A DNA stretch of 64,000 bases from NCBI GenBank assembly GCA_948567375.1, contig OX419759.1, forward strand, positions 3,883,303-3,947,302. The letters run 5' to 3'. Numbering within the stretch: the first letter of the stretch is position 1; each line of letters starts with the position of its first letter. Shown here in pieces: positions 12,501-26,419 of this stretch. The DNA is from Lunularia cruciata. Lineage: Eukaryota; Streptophyta; Marchantiopsida; Lunulariales; Lunulariaceae. Position numbers and translations under genes: made by a program. The notes under the pieces were generated by a model that searched no databases, was not told the DNA's origin, and worked only from the letters and a program-made list of their open reading frames with translations.

Positions 12501-13231
12501 GTGTATATAGCTGGAAATATCTTTCTTGTGGCTATGGAAATAGGCTAGCGCAATGGTGCGTGTAATATAACCATGGCGACCATCTCATGTCGTAGACTGC
12601 AATCCAATCTAGAAAGCACATGGGCACCTCCCTTCTCCAAGACTGCGTTACTTGTCAATGAGACAGGTTCTTACCCTGCCGTGGCTTGCCTTACCTTTGC
12701 TAGCTTTTCAGGATGTTACAGTGCCGTGAGGAGCTCCTTCTCCCAACCTCCTGACCCCTGGATAGGATTCTTAGCGTCACTGTTCTTAACATCATAGTTC
12801 TCACAGGTAAAAGATTCCGTAAAATTGACTGAAGCTGGACAGAGTCTGTCCAGATATTGACAGGACATGATGTTAAAGGGTGTCCAAATTACGTGACCTC
12901 TACAGCTTTACGTACTCTGAAGGAGCTGAAGAGCATTATAACAGATAATGACAAGTTGAAAGAACCGAGGTTGTGTGTAACCTTCAAAGGATGTGGGATT
13001 ATCATAATTAACCTTACATCCTCTTGATTAGTGAATATTAATGACATTAAGACGAGTTACAGATTGTACTCACTAACTTCGTTATCACTTCTGCACATGG
13101 ACGGGCAGATGTAACACCGAATTGAGCTTAGGTCTATTGTACTGAGAAGATTCTTGGAGATTCTAACTGACTTGAAACATGGAGTGCAAGTTCGGTTGAC
13201 CGGATCCGTGCTGGCGGACATCAGCGCGCAG
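9570..13231. other. Gene-free stretch upstream of the ABCG gene
   Basis: No recognised coding sequence. Several 60-110 codon open frames (for example 9697-10023 and 11719-12036) lack homology, splice support or strong start contexts. The last few hundred bases should contain the promoter and 5' UTR of the ABCG gene, but I could not place a TATA box with confidence. Confidence 0.4.
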
Positions 13232-16200
13232 ATGTTTGCAATGGCTTCGAACTCCGCTATTGACCAGGGCGACGCCATTGAAGGGAATGAATATACGATG
13301 TACAGCATTAGAGAGGGAAGTCCAGAAGAGCCAAATCTCTCGCAGGTTAGTAATGATGGATTGCGAGCATCAACATCCAGTGAGAGGACTTTCAGCAGAC
13401 AATCTCTCAGTATAGATTTAGATTCAAAACAAAGTCGGACCATTGCAGTTGAAGGCGGCCCCAGAAGGAGCTTCGCTGTGGAGAGCCGAGAGAGCTTCAC
13501 ACTTGACGTTCTAGCCAGGAAAAGTATAGATCTTGAAGGAATTTGGCAGGGGGAAGGAGATCCAAGGAGAAGTTTTGGTTCAGTAGATTGTAAGAGAAGG
13601 AGAAGCTGGAGTGTGGACGTACCAGCTGGGCAAAATGTGCAGACTGATCAATTGCGTAGTCCGAGCGAGACAGACCACAGAAAAAGTACTAGTAAGACTG
13701 TTTTATTAGTTCCACCAGAAGGGCAGGAGAAAAATGGTTGTGGCTTGGACATTTTCAAGTTGAGTCCTTTAAAAGAGACTTCGGATACGATGTCGAATTC
13801 TGAATTGCAGGGTACTCTACCTGTGTCGGTCAAGGTCGGTAATCATTCTCTGCCTTCAGTTCCTTCATCCATACTCAAATTCAGTCGTCAAGTTTAGAGT
13901 TTTGACTTCGAATGTCGGTCCTGTGAATCAAGGAAATTTGTATTGTGCGTGGTATTAGAATTTTGAAGCAGCCTCGGTGTTGAGACTAGACATCAAACAT
14001 ACGCGATTAAATTCAGTTTTGTACTGAACAATCATGTGACACTAGGTGGTTACAGAAAACTGACATTCGTGGTGGAAACTTATTGAGTATAGGACATATG
14101 CCGCTTGCTCTTATGAGATTTGTGACAAATTCCTGCTCTCTGCAGTTTGTTGACATCAAGTACAGTTTATCCACGGAACACAGGAGCTTCTGGTCCACAG
14201 TAACGAAGTTGGGTGCTCGGGTGACCAGCACCAAGGATAAAGTGATCCTGAATGGAGTAACCGGAGTTGTACATCCTGGAGAGATGATGGGACTGCTCGG
14301 GCCTTCAGGTAGTGGAAAAACGACTTTATTGCGGGTCCTTGCAGGACGAACTCAGAAGTACCAAGGCTCAGTGTTATACAATGAAATGCCGTTGGTGAAG
14401 GCGATGAACCGAAGGATTGGCTTCGTGTCCCAAGACGACGTCCTGTACCCTCACCTGACTGTGAAGGAAACGCTGGTGTATGCTGCATTGCTCAGATTGC
14501 CACGAGATTTCTCACGACAAGAAAAGATAAAACGTGCTCAGGATGTGATTATGGAGCTGGGCTTGGAGAAATGTCAGGGTACGATTGTTGGGGGTCCTTG
14601 GCTGAGAGGGGTGTCCGGCGGGGAGAGGAAACGGGTCAGTATCGGTACCGAAATGCTGATAGATCCGGGTCTCTTGTTGTTGGATGAACCAACATCCGGG
14701 CTGGACTCCACCACCGCACTTAGTCTGGTGAGGATCCTGCGAAGATTGGCACTCGGAGGGAAGACTATTCTATCCACTATACATCAACCCTCGAGTGTAA
14801 TATACCATATGTTTGACAAGATAGTAGTACTCTCTGATGGCTACTCGATCTTCTATGGCAAGGGGAGCGGGGCACTGGATTACTTTGCTTCCATCGGCTT
14901 TCCCCCAACGTTTGCAACCAATCCTGCTGATTTTCTACTCGAGCTTGCCAACGGTGAGTCTTGTTGTAGCAATTGTATTCAAAATCCAACCGCAACTTTG
15001 AAATTCCTGTCCAATTTGGTGAACCATCCGTGATGCCTTGAGTAGCTGAATGGTCATGGAGCTCCCACCTAAATTCTTAATTAATTATATCTAGGTAGGG
15101 GTCAGAGAGATTTAGAATATAGCACTGTATTTGGGATTCAAAATTGATCATGTTCCTCTGGATACGGTTTACACCTACATCGCAGGCATTACATATAACT
15201 TGGAAGACCTGAATAACGAAACTTCACCAGACGATCACGAGTCCAATAGACAACCGGTCAAAGACAACGTGGATGATCGGATGAAGGTAAAGGAAATCCT
15301 GAGGGAATCCTACATAACTCACTTATTGGAGGAGAGCAGGCTTGAAATCCGAGAGTCGAGGCCTACAGACGCAAAGGGCGTTGGAGGTACATCATTATAC
15401 ATGTCATTCAATCATTTCGTGTCACAAAAGCCACTTTACATCCACATTGTCCTGGCAATGTGTTCATGATGTATCGTAGGAATTGTTCTTCTTTTTACAA
15501 CCTCTCATGTCGTTTGTGGTCTGGTATGATTGAGAACAGCGGTCATAATGGGTAGCGCTTTCTTTAAGGGTCGTGTTTCTGGACATGCAGAAATTATCAT
15601 GAAGCAAGAATGGACGACTACTTGGCTGGAGCAATTCATCATCCTTTTCAAGAGGTCTATGAGAGAGAGAAGGCATGAAAGTTACAGTTCTCCACGAGTA
15701 CTCGAGACCTTATTGGTAGCCATCATAGCTGGCCTCATTTGGTTGCCTCATGATAATGAATCCTCTTCCAGTCGAATTCAAGATCAGGTTCTCCATCCTC
15801 GCCAATGAACCTCTAGAACTATCCACGCCTGTTAGTTGGATGTACACAAGCTGAATCACCATCTCAGGGTTAGATAACTATCGAGATGCTGAGCACTTCT
15901 GATTACTACGCCATGCAGGCTTAGCTTCAATTTACCTAATTAATCTGTTCAGAAGTCTAACACCTTTAAGTTGCCAACAGGTTGGTCTACTGTTCTTCTC
16001 GGGAGTCTTCTGGGGCTTCTTCTCTTTGTACAATTCGATATTCACCTTTCCCCTGGAGCGCGAGATGCTCAGCAAGGAACGAGCATCGGGAATGTACAGA
16101 CTGTCAGCTTACTTCTTCGCGCAATCTATGGTGGATGTACCAATGGAGCTGATGTTGCCATCCATTTATATAATTATTATCTACTGGATGGGTGGGCTGA

Positions 16201-16625
16201 AGGCCAACTTTGTAGCCTTCATATTAACTTGGGTGGCCCTCTTCGTCAATGTCTTGGCAGCTCAGGGAATGGGATTGATGATCGGGGCAATTTGCATGAA
16301 TCTGAAGAGGGCCTCCACATTAGCCTCAGTGATGATGAATTTGTGTCTTCTCGCTGGAGGATTCTATGCCAAAGATCTCGCTCCCATCTTCAAGTGGCTC
16401 AGATACATTTCGTTCAGTTTCCATGCATTCAAGCTCGAAGTCAATGCTCAGTACGGCGAGGATGACACTTACACTTGCCAGACTGGTCAATGCCGAGTCG
16501 CCGATATCGACTCGGTCCGATCAGTTGGTTTGGGTGGGGAATTATCTTCGGCACTGGCCATGCTTGGGCTGTTGCTTGGTTTCCGGTTCATTGCCTACTT
16601 AGCCCTCAGAAGAACCAAAAGGTAG
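13232..16625 (+). CDS. ABCG (WBC) half-size ABC transporter
   Basis: Five coding exons: 13232-13834, 14146-14953, 15186-15386, 15591-15787 and 15981-16625, all GT-AG. They total 2454 nt and give 817 residues. The order is the ABCG one, nucleotide-binding domain then membrane domain. Walker A 'GPSGSGKT' is near residues 253-260, the signature 'VSGGERKR' near 357 and Walker B 'LLLLDEPTSGLD' near 377. The membrane part has about six hydrophobic segments, including 'GLLFFSGVFWGFFSLY' and 'IIIIYWMGG', and a late Cys-containing loop 'CQTGQC'. The first 200 residues are Ser/Arg-rich and unusual. By analogy with plant ABCG21/22/25-type pumps it should dimerise in the plasma membrane and export a small lipophilic molecule; the substrate cannot be told. 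The start could be ATG 13232 or the better-context ATG at 13241, and a 5'-UTR intron ending at 13231 is possible. Confidence 0.93.
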
Positions 16626-16868
16626 ATTACCCTGTCCCGGAGATAGTCGTCGATCTTCACTCGTGATTGTTGGACTGAAGAATAGTCCAAACAACACTGC
16701 ACATATGCCTCGCAGATCAAATGCCGAAGCAGGTGAGTGAAGCGCTAGCACCTTTACAGTGGAGTCGGTTTTGGTGGGCCCTTTGAGTGCATAGGATTTG
16801 CCATCCTTCACAAACGTCTCTATTTCTCTCTCCTGAGAAAGAGAAGTTGACGAGACTGTTCTGTACCA

Positions 16869-16916
16869 TGTACGATAGATGGTATTGTCATGACCTGTAC
16901 GATAGATGGTATTGCC
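16869..16916. repeat. Two-copy 28-bp tandem repeat
   Basis: GTACGATAGATGGTATTG occurs at about 16870 and 16898, just downstream of the ABCG stop and probably in or near its 3' flank. Confidence 0.7.
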
Positions 16917-17689
16917 AACCTGCAATGAGCTCCCACACTTTTACACCAATTCCTTTGGAGCTCTGTCGTATAGCCCTTGGCTGCACTCGGGTCTCTTCCT
17001 GACCGCAAAATATCTTACAGCGCATCTTTTTTCCCCACTTCAATTTTGTTCTACCTCGAGCTGGGAGCTATTCTTATGTAACGAACCCACGAGAAGACCA
17101 AAAGGCCGATAGAAGTGACTTGGATACAGGAATGCAGTCGAGTTTCATAGGTTGAATAATAGACAGCATCGGTTTCTACGCAACATTGCAAGCCTGAGGT
17201 TGCGTCTTCACATTTTTCACTTGCCTGTAATCGTGCTGCAAATGCAATATATGAAAGTCCCATTGACTTATGTCAAGCTATAGTACGTGTCGCTCTCAAG
17301 CAATCTCAAATTACTTTGTTCATTTGTCCAGGCGATGCGCCGTGGAGGTAAGTAAGAAAGGCAAGAGGAATGGGTAATCGCTTTGGGACAACTTTTCATC
17401 ACTGTAGAGAACAACAATCTGGTTGCTGTGTGTGGGGCTACACTCACATGCCGACGGACTCATGGTGCTCAAACTGTCAAACAGCTTCGCCCCTCGTCTG
17501 TTTTTATGATTGAGTTACTGAAATCCCTGCGTTAAGTTTTACACAGAATTCCAAATCCTCTTTTCGAGTTGTTGCAGTAGCAAAATCTTAAAGATACTTT
17601 ACGTTGCTGGTGACTGTTCACTTGTAATACTGTACCGATCTTTGGGGGAATCAGTTTCGTTTCTGGGGACTCAAGAAACGCCTTTTACG

Positions 17690-17985
17690 CAACTGGGATA
17701 GTGATACGAAGAAGTCTTGAGAGCCATGCGACAGGAGCATGTGCCCTCCACTCGATCCCGCGTTGAGGTTCTCAGGCTCCGCTCCATGTCTTCTTGGTGT
17801 GCCAAAGCCAAGAGGAATAACCGCAAATCAAGCGACGCCTTTCCAGCAACTGTGCAGAGTGGTAGGATGTGATTTTGGAGACCTACAGACCGAGGCATGG
17901 CCTTTCCTTCCAATCCCGCGTTGTGAATACTGGGGGCAGCGCTCCATATTTTCTAGGTGTGGAAAAGTCAAGAGTACCGTACTCC
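17690..17985. repeat. Diverged two-copy duplication, period about 159 bp
   Basis: Segments beginning ATCCCGCGTTG at 17755 and 17914 align over roughly 100 bases, including 'gctccat.ttt.t.ggtgtg..aaag.caagag'. They have many substitutions, so the duplication is old. No coding meaning was recognised. The surrounding 16.7-19.0 kb holds nothing else I can identify. Confidence 0.55.
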
Positions 17986-19094
17986 GGCTCAGTACTGTAC
18001 CTTGTTCACATTTTCCTGCATCCCTAGAGAGGACTCTCAAGAAGAATGTGGGTCAGCACTTCAGAAAGCAATAGTGCACAGCGCTCGTTTTCATATCTAG
18101 CAAGAGCAGAGCTCCTTCTGTCCTCCGTAATCATTCTCTGATAGAACTGCTGGCACATGTGGCAGCTGGATGCGGTTTCATTGGTGATTTTCTTCATTTG
18201 CGGACTGGAATACCGTACGCTACTGGTAGCAACCCAGTTCATGTCGATGCCGTCGCCAAATGGTGATGAGTCCGATATCCTAGAGTCCCCGATATCTCAT
18301 AACTTCATGATTCATGATGGCATTGGGGACAATGAGCAGACATAAAATGTTTGAGTCAGTTTGTGCTGAATCTGACAGGATCTTTGCACTCGCGCGACCT
18401 CTGCTCCTGAGCAAAGCAACCAGACCCCGTGAAGTAAGCATGGATTTCACACGGTGAAAGTAATTCAGGCGCTTTCAACGGAAATGATGACGACTAATCC
18501 CCGAAAAGAAGTTACGGAAGTTTTTGGATGAACGTAATTCTGGAACGTGCAAGTCTGTTGAAACCAGGAAACCACACACAGAAACCAGAAACTGAAAATG
18601 CATATTGTCTCTACTGTAAGTTGGAATTGGCCGACAGACGTCACAGTCCTTTTGAAGTGAATCGTTCTGGCATTCCTGTTCATTCCACTATCTAGCGACG
18701 ATCTCCACATAACTGCCACAAAAACTCCACTCTCCCTTCCATATGCAAAACTAGTGTACAAGTGTTGTGATAAACTCCATAGGTGTTTCATCAAGTGATG
18801 AAGTGGGACACTACAACATCGTCAACGTCCAAGAACATCGGTGACAACTCTTGTGCACATTAAAACGTTTCTGCTAGTAAGTACCAAAAAGGCTGGGTGG
18901 ACAACACGCGCACGCAAGACTTGAGAAATTAGCTTCATCCATGCCGCACTATACAAAGTTCAGCTCTGCCATATCCTAAAGTAAAATTCCAAGCGATTTT
19001 GGCACAGTCCAATGGAAGATTAAAGTATGGTCAAGATCCATATCTAATGCTGGATGTCGACAAGCAACACAAAGAGAGACGAGATGGATGCAAG

Positions 19095-22000
19095 ATTATC
19101 CCTTTTCAATAGATTGTCACAAGTTAATATTCCTAGCGGCTATCGTGCACGGGAAAGTTTACTCTTTAATCGCCATTTTAAATCTATATGAAGAGAGACT
19201 AGATATATATATATATATATATAACATAAGGCAAGTTCATGATTGATAGGTTCATATAAACCAAACAATCATTATGAGAAAACTTGTTTTAAGATGAAAA
19301 CAAATAGTCAATCAAGTAATCAATTAGAGAAGGACTTTTACTTTGAATATCATCTGCTAATGATGAATCACCCATGAGTGAAGAAGAGTGGTTCATAAAC
19401 GCTGGGGCTTAAATCGCATGACCCATCAAGCTAGTATATTCTTTTCCAAAGAATTGTTATTTCAATTATTAGTTATGAATATGGGTAATGATACTGAACA
19501 TAATATAACTCATACGGGCACTATTCCATTCTTAACTGATTGGGGAATTTTAGTAGTTTAGGAGAAGTCCTTCCCGTGCTTACAATCACCAATAACCTAG
19601 TTTCTGTTGGCCAAGTTATTCAAAAGGGGTTTTTAGGTTTTATTTAACCAAGATGATGTTTTTGTTGACAAGTACAAGAATGTGCTATCTCCATAGAATG
19701 AAAATTTGGATCCAAAGTAGAGAGCATGTTTAAGTTAGGTATCAAGATCCCCAATGCTACAAATCAGAATGTTATGTTTATTCAGGGCTCTGCTAGACCT
19801 TCAAATCTTGAGATGAGGCATAAAAGAGGGTGTCACATAGACTTACAAAGATTGAGTATGCTATTTATCTCAGATCTAATTAATTGCATTCCAATATTTT
19901 CTAATTTTTACATATAGGAATTGGTGAGACTTGTCAATTTGGTAAACAAGCTAGACAACTATTCAAGCATAGAGATATAAGGGTATCCAAGGTGTTAGAA
20001 TTGATCCACATTGATGTATGGACTACTTTAGAGAATAGTTTGATAGGTTCCAAATATTTTGGCTAATTTATCTATGATGTTTCAAGATATATGTGATTCT
20101 ACTTTTTGAAAGAAAAATCATACGTCCTTTTGTTTTATTAAACTACTTGTGGAGAAGCAATATGGTTTAATATCCTACATCTACATTATGATGGAGGAGA
20201 GTTTCTTTCAAATCATTTTGATGCTTTTCTATGTGAGTAAGGCATCAAGCTTGAAGTTAATTGCAACTATACACCTCAATAAATGGAGTTCATGAGTGGA
20301 TAAGCCAATATATTGCAAAAGTTGCAAGAGCTGTGCTCAACAAGAAGGCAATGCCTAAATGTTATTGAGAAAAAGTAATTCTTTGTATCATTTATTGAAT
20401 GAGCCGATCTCCTACCACACTGGTGCATAAAAATGACACAAAAGCTCTCACACATAAGAAGCTTGGTTTATCAAATTTAAGGTTTTCTGTTGTATTTTCT
20501 TTGTTATGATTTTTATGAGAAGATGCAAAAACTAGATCATAAAGCACAAAAATTGTATTTTTCTTGGATATGCCTCAAATTCAAAATTATATAGGTATTA
20601 TAATCCTAATTTTAATTTACATATTCTTATTATCAATAGAGATGTTGTATTTGAGTAGATAAAATCATGGTATCAAGTGGCTACAAGTTGCACATTTGAT
20701 ATACCACTTACTGTACTCTCTACCTCTTCCATTGGTTCATCTAGTACTCTCTTTTTTGCAGGCTAGTACTTCAAGTGCCACCGGTATTTTTAGTGAGCAC
20801 TCTTGTTCTCATACATTTATAAATCCTTGTTCACAACAATTAGTTGAGAAGCCTTTAGTCCAAGTCACTCAACCGGTAGGAAATTCACTCCCTACTTTAT
20901 AAATTAATACTTCTAATCCTTTATTGAAACAAATAGTCAATCAACCATATAGTTCAAAAATTCCAATTGTCTTAAATGAGGTTACAAGTATTACTTCTCC
21001 ACTTGAACCTATACCTCAACAAAGGGCAAGTACATGCATCAAATATCCAATTATATGCTTACAACTTGAAATGTTTGGGTTTTCAGCCCAATACCATGCA
21101 CAGAAGGTGAAGACTATCCAAAAATAAGAACCAAATTCTCTTGAGGATGCAATTTATCATGCAAATTGGGTGCAAACCATGGAGCTTGAAGTTACAATAC
21201 TACATTCAACAATAAACATAGGAGGTGGTGGATTTTTAAGATCAAAAATTTCACCCATGGAGCTTGAAGTTACAACACTTTATCAACAACAAACATAGAG
21301 GTAGTGGATTTTTACGATCAAGAGAAATTCTAGTGGTTCTTGGAGTAGATACAAGGCAAGACTTGTGGCAAAGAGATGTTCACAAAAATATGGAATTGAT
21401 TTGGATGAAACATGGTTCATTATTACCAAGCTTTCACCAATTTGTGTTGTCTTAGCATTGGTGGAAGCTCTATTCAGTAGACTTCAACAAATCTTTCTTA
21501 AAAATCCAACCACATGGATATGAAGATCCAAAATATCCAAACAAAGGTTTTCTATTGAAAAAGTCTCCTTGTGGACTTAAACAAGCTCCATGAGCTTGGA
21601 ATGTCAAGATAAAATCATATCTCTTATCCATTGGATTTCAAGTTTAGAAATCAGATTCTTTGTTATATCAACTAGAAGCTTGTGACAATATGGTTTCATT
21701 GATCTATGCTGAAGATATTATCATCATTGATAGTTGTAAAGATTACATTTGGCAAGTAAAAGATCAATTTAAGGGAAGGTTTGAATGAAGGATTTGGGAG
21801 AACTCAAATACTTCTTGGGTATTAATTTTCTTCCAAGACATCAATAATGTTTGGTTACTAGAACAGGTCAGAGAAGTTTGATATGATTTCATGTAAGCCT
21901 ATTTCTATTCCTCTCCCAACTTTTATTAAGTTAAGTGCCGTGGCACTTAACTTAATATCACACATGATGGTGATGTGTTGGTTGATCCACTTATGTATAG

Positions 22001-22840
22001 ACATTTCATTAGAAGTCTGATTTATTTGCTTCCTACTAGACCAAATCTAAACTATATTGTTAGGGTAGTGAGTCAATTTATCCAAGCACCAAGGAAGCCA
22101 CATGTTGATTATGTTTGAAGGATCTTACATTACATCCATGAAGTGTACCATTCAATTTGATCTTTAAAATTCAGCAGGTGAGTTATATGTTGAAGGATTT
22201 TACACTACATCCATGAAGTTTACCATTTACTTTGGTCTTATTATTCAGCTGGTGAGTTAATTTTTGTACAAGGTTTTATTGATGCTGACTTTGCAAGAAG
22301 TGCTCAAGATAGAAGATCAGCATCAGGTTATGTTTCTAGCCTTAGAAGGTATGTAATTAGTTGGTCATCAAAGAAGCAAGCAACCATTGCTTTATCATCA
22401 ATTGAAGCAAAATATAGAGTACCACTAATGCTACATATGAATCAATTCAGTTTCACAACCTATTACAAGATATGGGATAGTATTAAACTTGCTAACAATC
22501 CAACAGGGTTTGTTATCAATTTATTAGAGAAAAGATATTAATCGGATAAATAGATCTGCAGTATATTCGTAGGGATCAGCAAGTCGTAGATATTTTCACC
22601 AAAGCTTTACCTAAAACTAATTTCGAATATTTCAAATTTCATTTAGGCTATGTTAGCTCTAGCTCGAGGAGAGAGTGTTGATGTGATCACAAGTGATTAC
22701 AAGCTAATATTCTTGGCAATAAGTGTGCACTGAAAGAAGTTTAATCTTTAATCGCCATTTTTAATTTACAGTGAAGAGAAACTCAGTACACTTGTATATT
22801 TTTGGTTTTATTTGTTTACATTATTGAAGCAGGACTAGTG
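19095..22840 (+). mobile_element. Decayed Ty1/copia retrotransposon with short LTRs
   Basis: Plus-strand relic in copia order. A protease-like 'WFINAGA' (about 19390) replaces the usual WxxDSGA. Integrase pieces follow at 19900-20400 ('FGKQARQLF', 'VLELIHIDVW'), then reverse-transcriptase pieces (21150-21850) and RNase H with 'SAQDRRSASGYV' and 'ISWSSKKQATIALSS' (about 22300-22400). Stops and frameshifts occur every few dozen codons. The sequence at 19110-19215 matches 22690-22795 (shared 'ctttaatcgccattttaa'), so these are the LTRs. The 3' LTR opens with TGTTGATGTG at 22676 after a purine-rich GAGGAGAGAG tract. Most of gag seems to be missing. Confidence 0.8.
19204..19223. repeat. (AT)n microsatellite in the 5' LTR
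   Basis: Ten uninterrupted AT dinucleotides inside the left LTR. The right LTR lacks the expansion, so it arose after insertion. Confidence 0.85.
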
Positions 22841-25800
22841 TCCCGTTGATCATTCTTTGGTGAACTTTGGTATCTCCCCTTCCCATTTCCAGTTCGTAAT
22901 TTCGTAATACTGAGACTTCGTTGACCGACATGGCACTTTTTTGACTTCATGATTCCATCCTGTGACATGTCTGGTTTGGCAGGAGTGTGAAACTGTGCGA
23001 CAATTGTACAATATACAGTATTCAATTTGACGGTCTCTGGCATCTTTGTTAAACAATGTGCAAATGCCGGATGAAGGAGCCGTACATGTCGATGAAACAA
23101 GAGAATTGATGCTGGAAGTCGAATCTGACTCTAATCAGTTACTAATCAATACATCAATTAATCATGTCGCTCCCTCGTTTGGTGTGGTGCATCATGCTTT
23201 CCTTACCCAACTGTCTTGAATGTTGGCAGACATCACCATTAGAAATTTGAGCGTCTCTGGTCTTGGGCAGCTCCTCCCAGTACAGATGCAGAAGTGTAGT
23301 CCTTAGGTGCAATTTGTAGTGTAGATATACACTTTGTTTTTCTTCTTTTTCTTATAAATCCTTAAAGTTACGTCACGGTCGCCCTCAAGTTTACCTACAA
23401 CAATACCAGAATTAATATAGTCTAAAACTGCTGGATTAAAAATTTTGATAACTTTACTCCCTATCCTGTTTCATTACATGGAAAAAAGATAACGATAGCA
23501 ATCTCCTAAATCCCCCCTCGTCAACAGAAAATTATTGTAAAGGAAAATTACTCGAAGATGAACTTGTTCCCATGCAATAGCTACAAAATCTTGTCGGTAA
23601 CGAGCTGGAGTTATTTGTTCATCTTGGCTGATCTAATGCTAAACAGTTTCCAGTTTGGGCATGGATGTTTTTATTTGGTCATCTAGTTTGGGGGTAATTA
23701 TGGACTAATAACTTTTTATTTCAAAAATTCGTTGGTTCTGATTAATCTTCGTGTTCTTCAAATGGATCACTAAGTTCATTAGAAGGTTGTCCAAAAGCGC
23801 AAAGCCGCTCTCCAAAAGATTTATTTCCATTCCATCTAGATGGGAATGAGTATTTTTATGCGAACTTGTTCTGTTCTTTACAAGGTAATTTATTGGATAA
23901 AAATCCCTCAAACTCTGGTATTTTTGTTGAACATGATTAGGAGTCCAGCTATCATGTAGGACTATGTGACTCCTAATAAGCATGAACGAAGGACAGAAAA
24001 TTGAATATACATTAGTAAGATGTTTATTATTAACACAGATGTATGAAATTATTTAAATTGATTGTAATGTTAGAATTCAAGAATATTAACATTTTATTTG
24101 GCTGGAAAGTATCTTGAATTTTACCGACATGTTTTATATGTAAATACATCATGATTTAAAAGGACTTTTTCTTCAATTAAAAAGAAGAAGATTGCCTATA
24201 AATATAGGCAATGAGTTTGGAACCTGCCATATGGTTTCCGGACTTAAGAAGAAAACAACAGAAAGATGCGCCGACTAATGAAGAATAACTCAAATAGTTT
24301 TGCCAGTCCACCAAAATGAACCGAAGGGAGCGACCGTTCATGAGATATAACAAAACAAAAAGAATGATATTTCCCATCAAGCAAACTGGGGCATCGGCGA
24401 GGGATTCTTGTCTTTCTATGGTTTGCCTCGTAGGTTATATGATTTTACGGTTGGTTTGATGGGGTTTATCCTTCCCATGAGTATAGAATGGGAACTTTAA
24501 GAACTTGGTGCTCCTTTCATTCTTACACTTCTCCCATACCTTGTACCCTCATGTGTTCCCTCATATTGGGTGAAAACAAGACACTGTGGTCTCAAGTCTA
24601 AATTTGCCATCTTTCATATACTTCTTGAGAAGGTAAGACATCACAATGGGAGGTTTGGCTTGCAACGTGAAGTCTCCATGTTTTAAAATTCTATACCCAA
24701 CTGCGATTCAATAGGTTTTATTGTACGGCTTGATGGGGCTTTCCATCTTTCTAGTCATATGTGTGTCGCTACTCGATGCTTGAAAGTGCATCTTCTCTTT
24801 TGAACCGGATATTGGACTTTGGTAAGCTTCGATTTATACGAAGCATTCAAAGTGTTGTCGTTGCCACTTGGAGCGAGCAACCGGCCACCTAGAGGGAAAA
24901 ACCGAGGTAGGAAATATCTTACAAGTTATTACCATTTGAAATAGTCCAATAATTTTATAATGTCCAAAACCACAGATTACCTGAATGAACCCACACAACT
25001 TCCATGGTAGAAAGTAACCATAGAGGGGACGGATATTGTCTTCACACGTGTTCTGCCCCATTCACTAGGTCTTACTCTATAACAATAGATTATAATTTCA
25101 GCTTAGCAATCCTTAGCTGCACATGCATGGTGCTGTTCGCCCTTTGCAACTGACCGAATCTGACTCTGCCGCAAAGTGGCGCAGAAGTATGAAGGACTGG
25201 ACAACGGATTCAGACTGGACGGGGCTAACATTGGGGACTGCCCTTGCCCCGTGGGGGACGACGGGCACATGGAGCCGTCAATAAATCTTTCGAGCTTTTG
25301 GATGACAGTATGAGAGCATCTACTATACATATAGATAGAGTGGAGAAGTTAATCAATCCTAGTAGATATTTTAAGGACCATGGTCATGATCTTGTTTCAT
25401 CTTGACTATGTTACGTAAAGACATGTGTGATCTTCTGACTGGTTCAGTGCACTTCCTTTTCATTTTCTTTGGTGTGTCTCATAGGCAATGCCTTTGCACG
25501 GTTGGGTCTCTGAACGATATAAACCGCCAGAGATACCTCCTGTAACGTATCTGATCGAGATGCCTAGAAAGCATTTAACATATGTGTCATTGCATCTGGA
25601 CTGCCGAGAGAATGCAAATTAAGTACTCCCATCATTTTTTCATTTCTTCACTGTAAATTGTGCCCAAGCTTTAAGCTACCCATAAGGCTATGTTATCACG
25701 CATCCATACTAAGGCTTTCCAACCGCAGAGCATTGTAAGATCTCTTCATTTAAACTGGACTTCTTTCACCACCTATTTTATCAGTTGTGTTTGAGTTTCT

Positions 25801-26415
25801 CAGTTGTCCTCATATAGTAGAGTTCGCTTGCTGCAGGAAGGATACCCTGCAAGCTGTAGCGATCTTCCAAAGTCTCTCCAAAGAGGAGCTGCACCAAGAA
25901 CTTTTATCAGTGATCTACCTAAGGTACCCCTTACCTTACTAAGCTGGGAATGAGAACGTCGCTCTTACCACTTTATGTGCTCTCTGGAGTGGAGGCGCTG
26001 TCTTTTCTACCTCAAACACAGCAGCAGGTAGTAATCATGATGAACACTTCTTGTGAATGGAACTCAAACCAACTCCTTGTAACGTGAGTATAGCTCCCGT
26101 AACTGAGTTTGTTGAGCCTCTGTCCAGTACTGCACTTTCCTCGACCCAAGTTACTCACAGGAAAACGTCATTCTAATTTACTTTCGATAGCGGCTGAGAA
26201 AAACGTCCCAACTTACCATGAAACTCTTTGGCATTGTCCATTTGTAAAACTTGACACTCAATCAAATGTACAGCAAAACCATGGATAGACATCCGGACCA
26301 TTACTCCAGAGGACACATACAGAAATGGTAAGATTTATTACTGAATTGGCGATGTATATGCACAATCAAAGGATCACCCCAGCTAACTAGAGACGAGGAT
26401 GGCTAATGAAAGATG
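22841..26415. other. Gene-free stretch between the copia relic and the DUF4499 gene
   Basis: No coding sequence recognised. It contains a 22-bp hairpin-forming palindrome at 24191-24212 (ATTGCCTATA, AA, TATAGGCAAT). It also carries a fragment of the RT-family terminus at about 24719-24770 (TTGTACGGCTTGATGGGG and then diverged sequence), with a weaker second copy near 24445-24475. Confidence 0.5.
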
Positions 26416-26419
26416 CATT

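Noticed and set aside
25840-25925. Possible exon reading 'LQAVAIFQSLSKEELHQELL' between CTGCAG and AAGGTA
   Set aside because: About 29 open codons with plausible splice signals, but no homology and no partner exons. Such a stretch is expected by chance.
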